This document shows positions 1-8,252 of a DNA stretch of 64,000 bases, in pieces; within the stretch, counting starts at the first letter, position 1; each line of letters begins with the position of its first letter. Made by a program: the position numbers and the translations under genes. Below the pieces are notes generated by a model that was not told where the DNA came from, ran no database searches, and was given only the letters and a program-made list of their open reading frames with translations. The stretch lies in NCBI RefSeq assembly GCF_014650775.1, contig NZ_BMVP01000001.1, positions 496,001 to 560,000 on the forward strand, given 5' to 3'. The DNA comes from Streptomyces cirratus (lineage in GTDB: Bacteria; Actinomycetota; Actinomycetes; Streptomycetales; Streptomycetaceae).

Positions 1-123
1 CCGGTGATGGACGCGGCCGACGTGGCGCGCACGGTGGTGCACATGGCCGAGCTGCCGCTGGAGGCCAACGTGCAGTTCGCGACGGTGATGGCGACGGCCA
101 TGCCGTACATCGGGCGGGGCTGA
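1..123 (+). CDS. SDR family oxidoreductase, C-terminal 40 residues (gene cut by window edge)
   Basis: Frame 1 is open from the first base to TGA at 121-123. The visible tail has a PVMDAADVA segment, then a conserved-looking end that reads MATAMPYIGRG. This resembles the C-terminus of classical short-chain dehydrogenases, where this segment closes the Rossmann domain and helps form the subunit interface. The catalytic Tyr-Lys motif and the nucleotide-binding glycines lie outside the window, so substrate and cofactor cannot be judged. The next gene starts about 45 bases downstream on the same strand. Confidence 0.7.
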   Translation, partial: PVMDAADVARTVVHMAELPLEANVQFATVMATAMPYIGRG

Positions 124-166
124 GCGGACGGGAATGCCGCGCGCCTTCCCGGGAGTTGGGCCGATC

Positions 167-1045
167 ATGACTGCTGATACGACGGGACCTGCACCGGTAC
201 TGCGCTACACCGCCTTCTCCACCGACCCCGAGGGCGGCAACCCCGCAGGGGTCGTGCTCGACGCGAGCGGGATGGACGACGGGCGGATGCTCGCGATCGC
301 GGCGGAGCTGGGCTACAGCGAGACCGCGTTCCTGACGGCCCCGCCGCGGGACCTGGGCGCCGAGCCGGGGCGGGGCTTCACGCTGCGGTTCTTCAGCCCG
401 AAGGCGGAGGTCTCCTTCTGTGGGCACGCCACCGTGGCCACCGCCGTGGCGCTGGGCGAGCGGATCGGTCCGGGCGAACTCGTCTTCGCGACCCCGGCGG
501 GCACCGTGCCGGTCTCGGTGACGCAGGCCGACGGGAGCCTGCGGGCCGTCCTGACCAGCGTCGAGCCGCACACCGAGGCCGTGTCCCCCGAGGACCTCGC
601 GGAGGCGCTGGCCGCGCTGGACTGGCCGGCCGGCGACCTCGACCCGGCCTTCCCGCCGCGCATCGCCTACGCCGGGGCCCGCCACCTCGTGCTCGGCGCC
701 GCGACCCGCGCCCGCCTGGCGGGGCTGGACTACGACTTCGCCCGGCTGGAGGCGCTGATGCGCCGCCTGGACCTCACCACGGTCCAGTTGGTGTACCGCG
801 AGGGCCCGGAGCTGTTCCACGTACGGGACCCGTTCCCGGTCGGCGGCGTCGTCGAGGACGCCGCCACGGGGGCGGCGGCCGCCGCGTTCGGGGCGTACGC
901 GCGCGAACTAGGGCTGGTCCCGGACGGTGCGACGCTGACGCTGCTCCAGGGCGAGGACATGGGCCGGCCCGGGGTCCTGACGGTGGAACTGCGGCCGGGG
1001 GACGCCCGGGTGCGGGTGGGCGGCGCCGCGGTGGCCATCGCGTGA
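167..1045 (+). CDS. PhzF family phenazine biosynthesis-like isomerase
   Basis: A 292-residue protein of the PhzF/diaminopimelate-epimerase fold, close to the usual family length. The N-terminal lobe carries GNPAGVVLD and the family glutamate in GYSETAFL (about residue 52), which acts as general acid/base in PhzF. The middle has FCGHATVATA. The C-terminal lobe repeats the pattern with VEDAATGAAAAAF. Family members isomerise small hydroxylated or amino acids, but most genomic copies have no known substrate, and no phenazine genes are nearby. I start at ATG 167, where homology begins. An in-frame ATG at 134 would add 11 unconserved residues. Confidence 0.85.
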   Translation: MTADTTGPAPVLRYTAFSTDPEGGNPAGVVLDASGMDDGRMLAIAAELGYSETAFLTAPPRDLGAEPGRGFTLRFFSPKAEVSFCGHATVATAVALGERIGPGELVFATPAGTVPVSVTQADGSLRAVLTSVEPHTEAVSPEDLAEALAALDWPAGDLDPAFPPRIAYAGARHLVLGAATRARLAGLDYDFARLEALMRRLDLTTVQLVYREGPELFHVRDPFPVGGVVEDAATGAAAAAFGAYARELGLVPDGATLTLLQGEDMGRPGVLTVELRPGDARVRVGGAAVAIA

Positions 1046-1058
1046 CGGGCGCGGCCGC

Positions 1059-1619
1059 GTGATCGGCGTGTACGAGGTGCTCCCGGCCGGGCTCGCCGCG
1101 CAGGTCGAGGCGTTGGAGGCGGCGGCGTGGCCCGGCGCCGGGGCGGGCCACGACCCGGCGCTGTCCCCGCGCACCGTGGTGCTGTGGGACGGGGCCGGGC
1201 AGGGGGCGGTGGCCGCCTGCCTGACGCTGCTGCGCAAGGAGATCCGGCTCGGGGGCGGCACGTACCGCGCGGCCGGGCTGAGCGCGGTGGTGACCCGGCC
1301 GGAGCTGCGCGGGCGGGGCCTCGGCGGCCGCCTGGTGACGGCGGCCCGTGAGGTGCTGGCCGCCGACCCGGAGGTGGACGTGGCGCTGTTCAGCTGCGAC
1401 CGGGAGCTGACGCCGTTCTACGAGGCGGCCGGCTTCGAACGCCTTCCCGGTACGGTCCTGCTCGGCGGCACCCCGGCCGATCCGCTGCCGAGCGACCGGC
1501 CCGGCTTCGACAAGGCCGTCCTGGCAGCCTTCTTCACCCCGGACCCCGCGTCCACCCGCGCGGTATTCACCTCCACCCGCATCCCGCTGTACCCGGGCCT
1601 GACCGACCGCCTCTGGTAA
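1059..1619 (+). CDS. GNAT family N-acetyltransferase
   Basis: A 186-residue acetyltransferase. The acetyl-CoA pyrophosphate loop is visible as RGRGLGGRL at about residues 88-96, after the strand LSAVVTRPEL. The usual late motif FYEAAGFERL follows near residue 128. The layout resembles aminoglycoside 2'-N-acetyltransferase-like and other small-molecule GNATs. Start is GTG 1059, 13 bases after the PhzF stop on the same strand, so co-transcription is likely. No substrate can be inferred. Confidence 0.8.
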   Translation: MIGVYEVLPAGLAAQVEALEAAAWPGAGAGHDPALSPRTVVLWDGAGQGAVAACLTLLRKEIRLGGGTYRAAGLSAVVTRPELRGRGLGGRLVTAAREVLAADPEVDVALFSCDRELTPFYEAAGFERLPGTVLLGGTPADPLPSDRPGFDKAVLAAFFTPDPASTRAVFTSTRIPLYPGLTDRLW

Positions 1620-1982
1620 CGCGCCTCCCGGCCCGGTGGCCGCGATGGGCTGGCCCCAGCCTCTGCGGGCCGGGCGCGGAGCCCGCACCGCACCCGGGGC
1701 CGGGCCGGGCCGCTCGGAGCGCCGTCGGGGTCGGGCGCGGAACCCCCACCGAGAGGCCCGCGCCAGGGCCGGGACGGACCGGAGCCCACGCCGGATGGGG
1801 CTCAGTGCCTGCGCCGCGCCCGGCGGCCGCCCGGGCCGAAACCCCCGCCGGGGCGCGCTCGGGTCCCGCGCCGGGGCCGGGACGGAGGCCCGCGTCGGGC
1901 TCCCAGGACCCGCCGGGGCCGGGACGGAGGCCCGCGTCGGGGCTCCCAGGACCCGCCGGGGGGCTACGTCGGTGACGGTGAG
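1620..1982. repeat. GC-rich intergenic region with a 42-bp tandem repeat
   Basis: No convincing gene lies between the two convergent genes here. The stretch is dominated by GC-rich words. A unit of about 42 bases beginning CCGGGGCCGGGACGGAGG occurs twice in tandem (about 1871-1912 and 1913-1955) with one base inserted in the second copy. Related GGGCCGGGACGGA words lie earlier at about 1768. The region could terminate transcription from both sides, but I see no clean hairpin. Confidence 0.6.
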
Positions 1983-2783
1983 TCAGTGGATCCGGGTGAC
2001 CACGACGTCCAGCGACCAGGGCTTCGCCGGCTTGGCCGGCTGCTGTGGCTCCACCACGTAGCCCAGCTCCCGCAACGCCTCCACCAGCTCCGCAGGGCTG
2101 TCCGGAACACCGCCCGCCAGCAGCAGGTCCCGTACCAGCCGGCCCTTCGTCGCCTTGTTGAAGTGGCTGACCACCGACCGCTTCTCCACCCCGTCGACCA
2201 GCTGGGAGTGCAGCACCCGCACGGTCGCCGTCCGCCCCACGACCTCCCCCTTCGGCTTCCAGGCCGACGCGTACGCGGAAGAGCGCAGGTCCAGCACGAG
2301 GCCCTCCCCCGCCGCCTCCGGCATGACCTCCGCCATCGGCCCCCGCCAGTACGCCCCCAGCGCCCCGAGCCCCGGCAGCCTGACGCCCATCGAGCACCGG
2401 TAGGAGGGGATCCGGTCCGTCGTCCGCACCGCGCCCCACAGCCCGGAGAACACCAGCAGCGACCGCTCGGCCAGCGCCCGCGCCGCCTCCGGAAGGCCGG
2501 CCAGGCCGAGGGCGTCGTACAGCACCCCCGTGTAGAGCTCCCCGGCGGGCCGCGCGGGCGCCGACCGCAGCTCCGCGTTCTTGGCGACCTCGCCCCGCAG
2601 GCCCTCGCTCAGGCCCAGCACCTCGCGCGCCTTCGTCTCGTCGGCCGCGCACAGTTCGACCAGCTCGTCGAGGACGGCCGCCCGCGCCCCGGCCAGCCCG
2701 GGCAAGGACAGCGAACCGGGGTCCAGCGGTGCGCCGGAGCCCCCGGCGGCCTTTCCCTCGGAGGGCGGCAGCAGCACGAGCAC
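1983..2783 (-). CDS. yaaA: Peroxide stress protein YaaA (DUF328 family)
   Basis: A 266-residue protein beginning (M)LVLLPPSEGK, the hallmark start of the YaaA/UPF0246 family. Further conserved-looking segments are LYTGVLYDALG, LLVFSGLWGA and SHFNKATKGR near the C-terminus. In E. coli YaaA limits free iron and DNA damage during hydrogen peroxide stress; its activity is DNA-binding rather than clearly enzymatic. I choose the GTG at 2783 because AAGGAG sits six bases upstream and homology starts there. Longer upstream reading is unconserved. It is divergent from the RNB gene across about 140 bases. Confidence 0.9.
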   Translation of the reverse strand: MLVLLPPSEGKAAGGSGAPLDPGSLSLPGLAGARAAVLDELVELCAADETKAREVLGLSEGLRGEVAKNAELRSAPARPAGELYTGVLYDALGLAGLPEAARALAERSLLVFSGLWGAVRTTDRIPSYRCSMGVRLPGLGALGAYWRGPMAEVMPEAAGEGLVLDLRSSAYASAWKPKGEVVGRTATVRVLHSQLVDGVEKRSVVSHFNKATKGRLVRDLLLAGGVPDSPAELVEALRELGYVVEPQQPAKPAKPWSLDVVVTRIH

Positions 2784-2924
2784 GGTGGTTCTCCTTCGGT
2801 ACGGCACGGCGCAGGGGGTGCGGCCCCCGGCGCCCAGCGTAGACGGCGCGGCGCAGCCTGCCCGACGCGTCCACCCGCCGGGACTCGACGGGCATTCCGG
2901 GCCCGCCCCCCATAGGCTCGGTCC

Positions 2925-4367
2925 ATGCCACGCCGTCACCTGCACATGACCGGCGCGGACGGGGCTGCTCTGCGGGCCGCGCTACGCGAACTGCGGACGA
3001 GGCTGGCCGTGCCGGCGCAGTTCCCCGCCGCCGTGCTCGCCGAGGCCGAACGGGCCGCCGCGCACCCCCGTCTCCCCTCGGCCGACGAGACCGGCATCCC
3101 CTTCTTCACCATCGACCCGCCCGGCTCCGTCGACCTCGACCAGGCCATGCACCTGGCGAAGCGTCCCTCCGGCGGCTACCGGGTGCACTACGCGATCGCC
3201 GACGTCGCCGCCTTCGTCACCCCCGGCGGCGCCCTCGACACCGAAGCCCACCGCCGGGTCACCACCCTCTACTTCCCCGACGGGAAGGTCCCGCTGCACC
3301 CGCCGGTGCTCTCGGAAGGCGTGGCCAGCCTGCTGCCCGACCGGACCTGCCCCGCGCTCGTGTGGCGGTTCGACCTGGATGCCGACGGCCGGGTGGAGCA
3401 CGCCGAGGTGCGCCGGGCCCTGGTGCGCAGCCGGGCGAAACTCGACTACGCCACCGTCCAGAAGGCCATCGACTCCGGCACGGCGGACGAGGCGCTCGCG
3501 CTGCTCAAGGTCATCGGGACGCTCCGCGAGTCCCTGGAGGTGGAGCGCGGCGGCATCTCCCTGAACGTGCCCGAGCAGGAGATCGTGGAGCAGGACGGCT
3601 CGTACTCCCTCGCCTACCGGGCACCGCTCCCGGCGGACGCCTGGAACGCCCAGATGTCGCTGATGACGGGGATGGCCGCCGCGGACCTGATGCTCGCCGC
3701 CGGGACCGGGGTCCTGCGCACCCTCCCCAGCGCCCCGGACGGCGCGGTCGGCCGGCTGCGGCGCGCGGCGAAGGCCCTGCGGATCGACTGGCCCCACCAC
3801 GTCCCGTACGCGGAACTCGTCCGCTCCCTCGACCCGCGCCTGCCCGCGCACGCCGCCTTCCTCCAGGAGTGCACGACGTTGCTGCGCGGCGCCGGGTACA
3901 CGGCCTTCACCCCCGGCGAGACCCCCGATCCACTGCTGCACGCCGCGGTGGCCGCCCCCTACGCGCACTGCACCGCGCCGCTGCGCCGGCTGGTCGACCG
4001 GTACGCCGGCGAGCTGTGCGTTGCGGCGTCCGCCGGGACCGAACCACCGGAGTGGGCCGTCTCCGCCCTCCCGGCACTGCCGCACGAGATGGCAGAGGGC
4101 ACCCGGCTGGCGAACACGGCGGAGCGGGAGTGCGTGGACCTGGTCGAGGCCGCCCTGCTCAAGGACCGGGTCGGCGACACCTTCGAGGCGACGGTGATCG
4201 ACGTCAAGGAACACGAACCGCAGGTCGGCACGGTCCACCTGGAGGACCCGGCGGTGGTCGGCCGCATCGAGTCCCCCGCGGCCGCCCTCCCCCTCGGCGA
4301 ACGCATCCGTGTCCGCCTCACCCGGGCCGACCCGGGCACGTCCAAGATCCTCTTCGCCCCGGCCTAG
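2925..4367 (+). CDS. RNB domain-containing ribonuclease (RNase II/R superfamily)
   Basis: A 480-residue protein, shorter than E. coli RNase II or RNase R. The RNB catalytic core begins at about residue 60 with FFTIDPPGSVDLDQAM, which contains the closely spaced aspartates (D64, D70, D72) that bind magnesium in this family. YRVHYAIADVAAFV and the late segment HCTAPLRRLVDRYAG also match the core. No separate N-terminal cold-shock domains or obvious C-terminal S1 domain are seen, as in many actinobacterial RNB proteins. It should degrade RNA 3' to 5'. Its stop TAG shares CTAG with the intended stop of the convergent gene. Confidence 0.88.
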   Translation: MPRRHLHMTGADGAALRAALRELRTRLAVPAQFPAAVLAEAERAAAHPRLPSADETGIPFFTIDPPGSVDLDQAMHLAKRPSGGYRVHYAIADVAAFVTPGGALDTEAHRRVTTLYFPDGKVPLHPPVLSEGVASLLPDRTCPALVWRFDLDADGRVEHAEVRRALVRSRAKLDYATVQKAIDSGTADEALALLKVIGTLRESLEVERGGISLNVPEQEIVEQDGSYSLAYRAPLPADAWNAQMSLMTGMAAADLMLAAGTGVLRTLPSAPDGAVGRLRRAAKALRIDWPHHVPYAELVRSLDPRLPAHAAFLQECTTLLRGAGYTAFTPGETPDPLLHAAVAAPYAHCTAPLRRLVDRYAGELCVAASAGTEPPEWAVSALPALPHEMAEGTRLANTAERECVDLVEAALLKDRVGDTFEATVIDVKEHEPQVGTVHLEDPAVVGRIESPAAALPLGERIRVRLTRADPGTSKILFAPA

Positions 4368-4971
4368 GCGGCGCCGGGTGCGCGCCGCAGGGCCGCGACC
4401 ACCGCGCGGGGGTCGTCGGGTGGAAGCGGACCGTACGGGCCCGCGCGGGGGCGCCGAGCGGCCGGACGAAGTCCAGCGGCCGGGCCAGCTCCAGGGTCAC
4501 CGTGGTCTGACCGCCGACGACCAGGTCGAGCACCCCGTCCTCGGACACCGTGACGAGCCGCCCCTGCGGATGGCGGCGCTCCACCCGGGCGGAGGCCACC
4601 GCGTCCGGCGGGACGGTCAGGCCGAACAGGACCCCGTAGCGGATCCGCAGCGACCCGTCGGCGCGGACGACGTGCGGCCGCTGCACGCAGGCGGCGTGCA
4701 GGGCGAGCACCGCCAGGACCCCGTACACGTCGAGGACCAGCATCACCGCGTCCACGACGGTCCAGGGGATGAGGAGTTCCAGCGCGACCGTCTCGACCAG
4801 GGCCACGAACAGCAGCCCGTACAGCATGGCCGTCTGGGGTCCGGTGTACCCGGCGGCGACGTCGCCCCCGCCGACCCCCTGCGGCGGTCTGCGCAGCGCC
4901 CACCGCCCGAGCGAGGCGGCCGCCCGCAGTTCGTTGCCCACCAGCCGCCGCGCGACCCGTGCGCCCTTCAT
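4318..4971 (-). CDS. Small membrane protein with an apparent C-terminal frameshift
   Basis: The literal frame gives 217 residues: a basic N-terminus, two adjacent hydrophobic segments at about residues 48-98, then a beta-rich cytosolic part. After TVRFHP the frame degenerates into Pro/Arg-rich sequence that runs 50 bases into the convergent RNB gene. Shifting by one base at the C-run near 4418-4421 instead gives DDPRAVVAALRRAPGAA and a stop at 4364-4366. That makes a clean tail whose stop shares CTAG with the RNB stop. I infer one missing C, a sequencing error or a recent mutation. The ATG at 4971 overlaps the MerR stop (ATGA), so the two are translationally coupled. Function unknown. Confidence 0.7.
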   Translation of the reverse strand: MKGARVARRLVGNELRAAASLGRWALRRPPQGVGGGDVAAGYTGPQTAMLYGLLFVALVETVALELLIPWTVVDAVMLVLDVYGVLAVLALHAACVQRPHVVRADGSLRIRYGVLFGLTVPPDAVASARVERRHPQGRLVTVSEDGVLDLVVGGQTTVTLELARPLDFVRPLGAPARARTVRFHPTTPARWSRPCGAHPAPPRPGRRGSWTCPGRPG

Positions 4972-5687
4972 ACCGGGCCCCGTTCCACGAAGGCGGCCAT
5001 GACCCGGCGTACGACCTCCGCCTGTGCGGGGGCGTACTCGGCGAGCAGGGCCTCCTTGAACCCGGGCAGGTCCGGGCCCGTGCCGGGCGGGATGGCCGCG
5101 AACGCCTCGTCGGGGACGGCCGCCACCATGTCGGCGGCGAGCGCCGGGATGCGGGGGTCATCGGCCGGGGCGTCGGCCAGCGCGTCCAGCCGCTCGTACA
5201 GGGCGAGAACGGCCGGGTCGGCGGCCAGGGGGGCCAGCGCGGCGTACAGCTCCTGGCTCCCGGCGCCGGTCGCGTCGAGCAGCGTCAGGTGCTCCCGGTC
5301 GAGCGCGGCGCTGGGCGAGGCCGTCGGCGGTGCCTCGGCGAACAGCCCGGCGAGCGCGGGCGGGAGGTCCCCGTCGGACAGCTCCGCGAGCCGCCGCCTG
5401 CGTTCGGCCAGTTCGGCCTGTTGCCCGGCCAGGTCGGCGTCGAGCTCCGCGAGGATCTCGGCGAGCTCGCGCCCCGCGTCGTCGGCGAGGACGTCCCGCA
5501 CCTCGTCCAGGCTCAGCCCGAGCTCGGTCAGCCGTCGTACGCGGGCCAGCAGGACGGCGTCCCGCACGGTGTACGCCCGGTAGTGGTTGGCCAGCCTCGC
5601 CGGCTCGGGGAGCAGGCCGATGTGGTGGTAGTGGCGTACGGCCCTGGTCGTGACTCCCGCCAAGGCGGCGATTTCTCCGATCCGCAT
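4968..5687 (-). CDS. MerR family transcriptional regulator
   Basis: A 239-residue regulator. The N-terminal winged helix-turn-helix (residues 1-70) begins MRIGEIAALAGVTTRAVRHYH and continues with GLLPEP and YRAYTVRDAVLL, as in MerR proteins. A coiled-coil dimerisation helix follows (about 75-130). The C-terminal 110 residues form a helical domain without clustered cysteines, so metal sensing is unlikely and a drug- or metabolite-sensing role is more plausible. I start at the ATG at 5687, where the MerR domain begins; the upstream 24 codons are not conserved. It is coupled to the downstream membrane protein, which may be its target or partner. Confidence 0.88.
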   Translation of the reverse strand: MRIGEIAALAGVTTRAVRHYHHIGLLPEPARLANHYRAYTVRDAVLLARVRRLTELGLSLDEVRDVLADDAGRELAEILAELDADLAGQQAELAERRRRLAELSDGDLPPALAGLFAEAPPTASPSAALDREHLTLLDATGAGSQELYAALAPLAADPAVLALYERLDALADAPADDPRIPALAADMVAAVPDEAFAAIPPGTGPDLPGFKEALLAEYAPAQAEVVRRVMAAFVERGPV

Positions 5688-5760
5688 GGCGCCCAGTAGA
5701 AACCCTGCCGCTGCGGCAAGGTCAAGCCGTGACGGTGCAGCCGGTAGCATGGTCGGCACG

Positions 5761-6168
5761 ACAGACGAGTCGGCCGGGCGGCCGCGTCGGGGTCCTTGGA
5801 TCCCGCCGAGGAACGTCCGGGCTCCACAGGGCAGGGTGGTGGGTAACGCCCACCCGGGGTGACCCGCGGGACAGTGCCACAGAAAACAGACCGCCGGGGG
5901 CCTTGGCCCCCGGTAAGGGTGAAACGGTGGTGTAAGAGACCACCAGCGCCTGAGGTGACTCAGGCGGCTAGGTAAACCCCACCCGGAGCAAGGTCAAGAG
6001 GGGTCGTTCTCGGACGGCCCTGCGCGGACGATCGAGGGCTGCCCGCCCGAGTCCGCGGGTAGACCGCACGAGGCCGGCGGCAACGCCGGTCCTAGATGGA
6101 TGGCCGTCTCCCCGGCGACCGCGAGGTCTCCGGGCGACAGAACCCGGCGTACAGGCCGGCTCGTCTGT
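5761..6168 (+). ncRNA. rnpB: RNase P RNA, bacterial type A
   Basis: The region is not coding and carries the conserved RNase P RNA blocks: GAGGAACGTCCGGGCTCC at about 5811, ACAGAAAACAGACCGC at about 5878, GGTAAGGGTGAAACGGTG at about 5911 with TAAGAGACCACCAGC following, and GATGGATGGCCGTC near 6093. The ends pair: ACAGACGAG at 5761-5769 is complementary to CTCGTCTGT at 6160-6168, giving helix P1. The RNA is the catalytic subunit that matures tRNA 5' ends. Boundaries are set by the P1 helix. Confidence 0.95.
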
Positions 6169-6186
6169 CACTCCGTACGCAGCCCG

Positions 6187-6215
6187 GAGCCCCCGCCACG
6201 ATGTGGCGGGGGCTC
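6187..6215. terminator. Hairpin terminator downstream of rnpB
   Basis: A perfect 13-bp stem (GAGCCCCCGCCAC pairing with GTGGCGGGGGCTC) with a three-base loop lies just after rnpB and before the convergent RNase H gene. There is no clear U tract, which is usual in Streptomyces. It can serve both directions. Confidence 0.75.
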
Positions 6216-6228
6216 TGGTGCGTGGGCG

Positions 6229-7509
6229 CTAGCGCAGGTGCGAGGTGTCGTTCAGGAGGCGGACCGAGGCGTTGCCGTCGGCGTAGTAGGCCACCGCCGA
6301 CAGGGAGGCGGCCGACAGTTCCATCTTGAACAGGGACTCCGGGGGCGCGCCGAGTGCGAGGCGGACCAGCGTCTTGACCGGGGTCACGTGCGTGACCAGC
6401 AGCACCGTGCGGCCCGCGTACGCGTTCAGCAGGCGGTCGCGGGCGGCGGAGACCCGGCGGGTGACGGCGGTGAAGCTCTCGCCGCCGCCCGAGGGGGCCG
6501 CCCTCGGGGAGTCCAGCCACGCCTTGAGGTCGTCCGGGAAGCGCTCCCCGACCTCGGCGAAGGTCAGGCCCTCCCACGCGCCGAAGTCCGTTTCGCGCAG
6601 GCCCTCTTCGACGACGACCGGCAGTCCGAGCCGGTCCGCGACGGTCTGCGCGGTCTCCCGGCAGCGCCGCAGCGGGGAGCTGACGACGGCCTCCACGGTG
6701 CCCCGTGCGGCCAGCGCCCCGGCCACCGCGGCGGCCTGGCGGCGGCCGGCCTCGGACAGCTCCGGGTCGGTGCCGCCGCTGCCGGAGAAGCGCTTCTGCG
6801 GCGTCAGCGCCGTCTCGCCGTGGCGCAGCAGCACGAAGGTGGCCGGGGTACCCAGGTCGGGACCCCATCCGGACTTCGGCGCCGCCGTGGCCGGGCCGGG
6901 CTCCGCGAACAGGGTGTCCGCCGCCTGCTCGGCCCCCGCGGCGGGTGCCGACGTACCGGAAGAGGCGGCGAGGGCCGCGCGGACCGCGGCCGCCCCGGCC
7001 GTGGCGTCGCCGGGAGGGCCCGCGGGCGGCGGGGTCGCGAGGGCCCGCGCCGCCGAGGTGTCCAGGTCCGCGGAGGAGGCCGACGGCTCCCACTGCCGGC
7101 CGCGCTTGCCCGCGTCCATGGCCTCGTTGGCGAGCCGGTCCGCGTGCTTGTTGCGCTCGCGCGGGATCCACTCGTACGTCACCTGCGCGCGCGGCAGGAT
7201 CGTCGCCGCCTCGGTGGCCAGCGGCTTCATGTCGGGGTGCTTGATCTTCCAGCGGCCCGACATCTGCTCGACGACGAGCTTGGAGTCCATGCGTACGAGG
7301 ACCACCGCGTCGGGGGCCAGTTCGCGGGCGGCTTTCAGCCCGGCGATGAGCCCCTTGTACTCGGCCACGTTGTTCGTGGCGACGCCGATGTACTCGGCGC
7401 GCTCGGCCAGCGTCTCGCCCGTGGCCGGGTCGAGGACCACCGCGCCGTAGCCCGCGGGCCCCGGGTTGCCCCGGGACCCGCCGTCCGCCTCCACCACGAA
7501 CCGCGGCAT
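6229..7509 (-). CDS. Bifunctional RNase H / acid phosphatase (phosphoglycerate mutase-like)
   Basis: A 426-residue two-domain protein. Residues 1-140 form a type I RNase H: VEADGGSRGNPG holds the first catalytic Asp, NVAEYKGLIAGL the Glu, RMDSKLVVEQM the next Asp, and ERNKHADRLAN the last. A linker rich in Ala/Pro follows (about 145-215). Residues 220-420 are a histidine phosphatase with LLRHGETAL and the second active-site His in VLLVTHVTPVK. The architecture matches M. tuberculosis Rv2228c, which degrades RNA:DNA hybrids and whose C-terminal domain is CobC-like. Its ATG overlaps the zinc-ribbon stop by one base (TGATG), so the three-gene operon is translationally coupled. Confidence 0.95.
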   Translation of the reverse strand: MPRFVVEADGGSRGNPGPAGYGAVVLDPATGETLAERAEYIGVATNNVAEYKGLIAGLKAARELAPDAVVLVRMDSKLVVEQMSGRWKIKHPDMKPLATEAATILPRAQVTYEWIPRERNKHADRLANEAMDAGKRGRQWEPSASSADLDTSAARALATPPPAGPPGDATAGAAAVRAALAASSGTSAPAAGAEQAADTLFAEPGPATAAPKSGWGPDLGTPATFVLLRHGETALTPQKRFSGSGGTDPELSEAGRRQAAAVAGALAARGTVEAVVSSPLRRCRETAQTVADRLGLPVVVEEGLRETDFGAWEGLTFAEVGERFPDDLKAWLDSPRAAPSGGGESFTAVTRRVSAARDRLLNAYAGRTVLLVTHVTPVKTLVRLALGAPPESLFKMELSAASLSAVAYYADGNASVRLLNDTSHLR

Positions 7510-8252
7510 CAGATGCCCGAGTCCGCCGTACGGACCAGGATGCGGCCGCAGTTGTCGTGACGCACGACCTGGTCACGGGCGGCGGCCTTGATCTCGTTGA
7601 CCTCGGCCATGTCGAGTTCCAGACGGCAGCCCTCGCAGCGGCGCTGGTACAGGCGCGCGGCGCCGACGCCGCCCTGCTTGACGCGGATCTTCTCGTACAG
7701 GGCCATCAGCGCCTGCGGCATCGAAGCGACGATGACCTCGCGGTCCTTGGCGATGCCCGCGGCCTCGGCGTCGATTTCGGCGGTGGCGGCGTCGCGGCGC
7801 GCGGTGGCGTCGGCGAGCTCGGCCTCCAGGCCGGCGACCCGCCCGGTCAGCTCGGTGACGCGCTGCTGCGCGGCCTCCAGGCGTTCCATGACCTCCAGGA
7901 CCACGTCCTCCAGGTCACCCTGCCGCTTGGCGAGGGAGACGACCTCGCTCTGCAGGTTCGCCAGGTCCCGGGCCGAGATGCCCGCGCCGGAGTCCAGTCG
8001 CGCCTGGTCGCGGGCCGCGCGCTGGCGGACCTGGTCGACGTCCTGCTCGGCCTTGGTCTGCTCCCGGGCGGCGTCGCTGGCCTGGGTCTGGGCGGCGACG
8101 AGCAGGTCCCGCTGCTGGGTGAGGTCCTTGGTCAGGGAGTCGACCTCGGCGTGCTCGGGCAGCGACTTGCGCTTGTGGGCGAGCTGAGACAGCCGCACGT
8201 CCAGGGCCTGGACGTCGAGAAGTCGGATCTGGTCGGCGGGCTCGGCGTTCAG
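7509..8252 (-). CDS. C4-type zinc-ribbon / coiled-coil protein (Rv2229c-like)
   Basis: A 247-residue protein starting LNAEPADQIRLLDVQALD. Residues about 20-180 are a long helical hairpin with heptad character, followed by a C-terminal zinc ribbon: CEGCRLELDMAEVNEI, then HDNCGRILVR. The second knuckle has His-Asp-Asn-Cys, so ligands may be CCHC rather than four Cys. The reading frame has no ATG, GTG or TTG at the expected place. A CTG at 8252 fits best: GGAG lies seven bases upstream and CTGA overlaps the Nif3 stop. The family accompanies Nif3 and RNase H genes in actinobacteria; its function is poorly known. Confidence 0.9.
   Translation of the reverse strand: MNAEPADQIRLLDVQALDVRLSQLAHKRKSLPEHAEVDSLTKDLTQQRDLLVAAQTQASDAAREQTKAEQDVDQVRQRAARDQARLDSGAGISARDLANLQSEVVSLAKRQGDLEDVVLEVMERLEAAQQRVTELTGRVAGLEAELADATARRDAATAEIDAEAAGIAKDREVIVASMPQALMALYEKIRVKQGGVGAARLYQRRCEGCRLELDMAEVNEIKAAARDQVVRHDNCGRILVRTADSGI

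Noticed and set aside
134..1045. Phenazine pathway suggested by the PhzF name
   Set aside because: No other phenazine genes are present; PhzF-like proteins are common without that pathway.
4364..5161. Long alternative frame of 265 codons on the minus strand
   Set aside because: Only its last 17 codons fit a real protein (as the frame-shifted tail of the membrane protein); the rest is Arg/Pro/Gly-rich shadow of the MerR and membrane genes.
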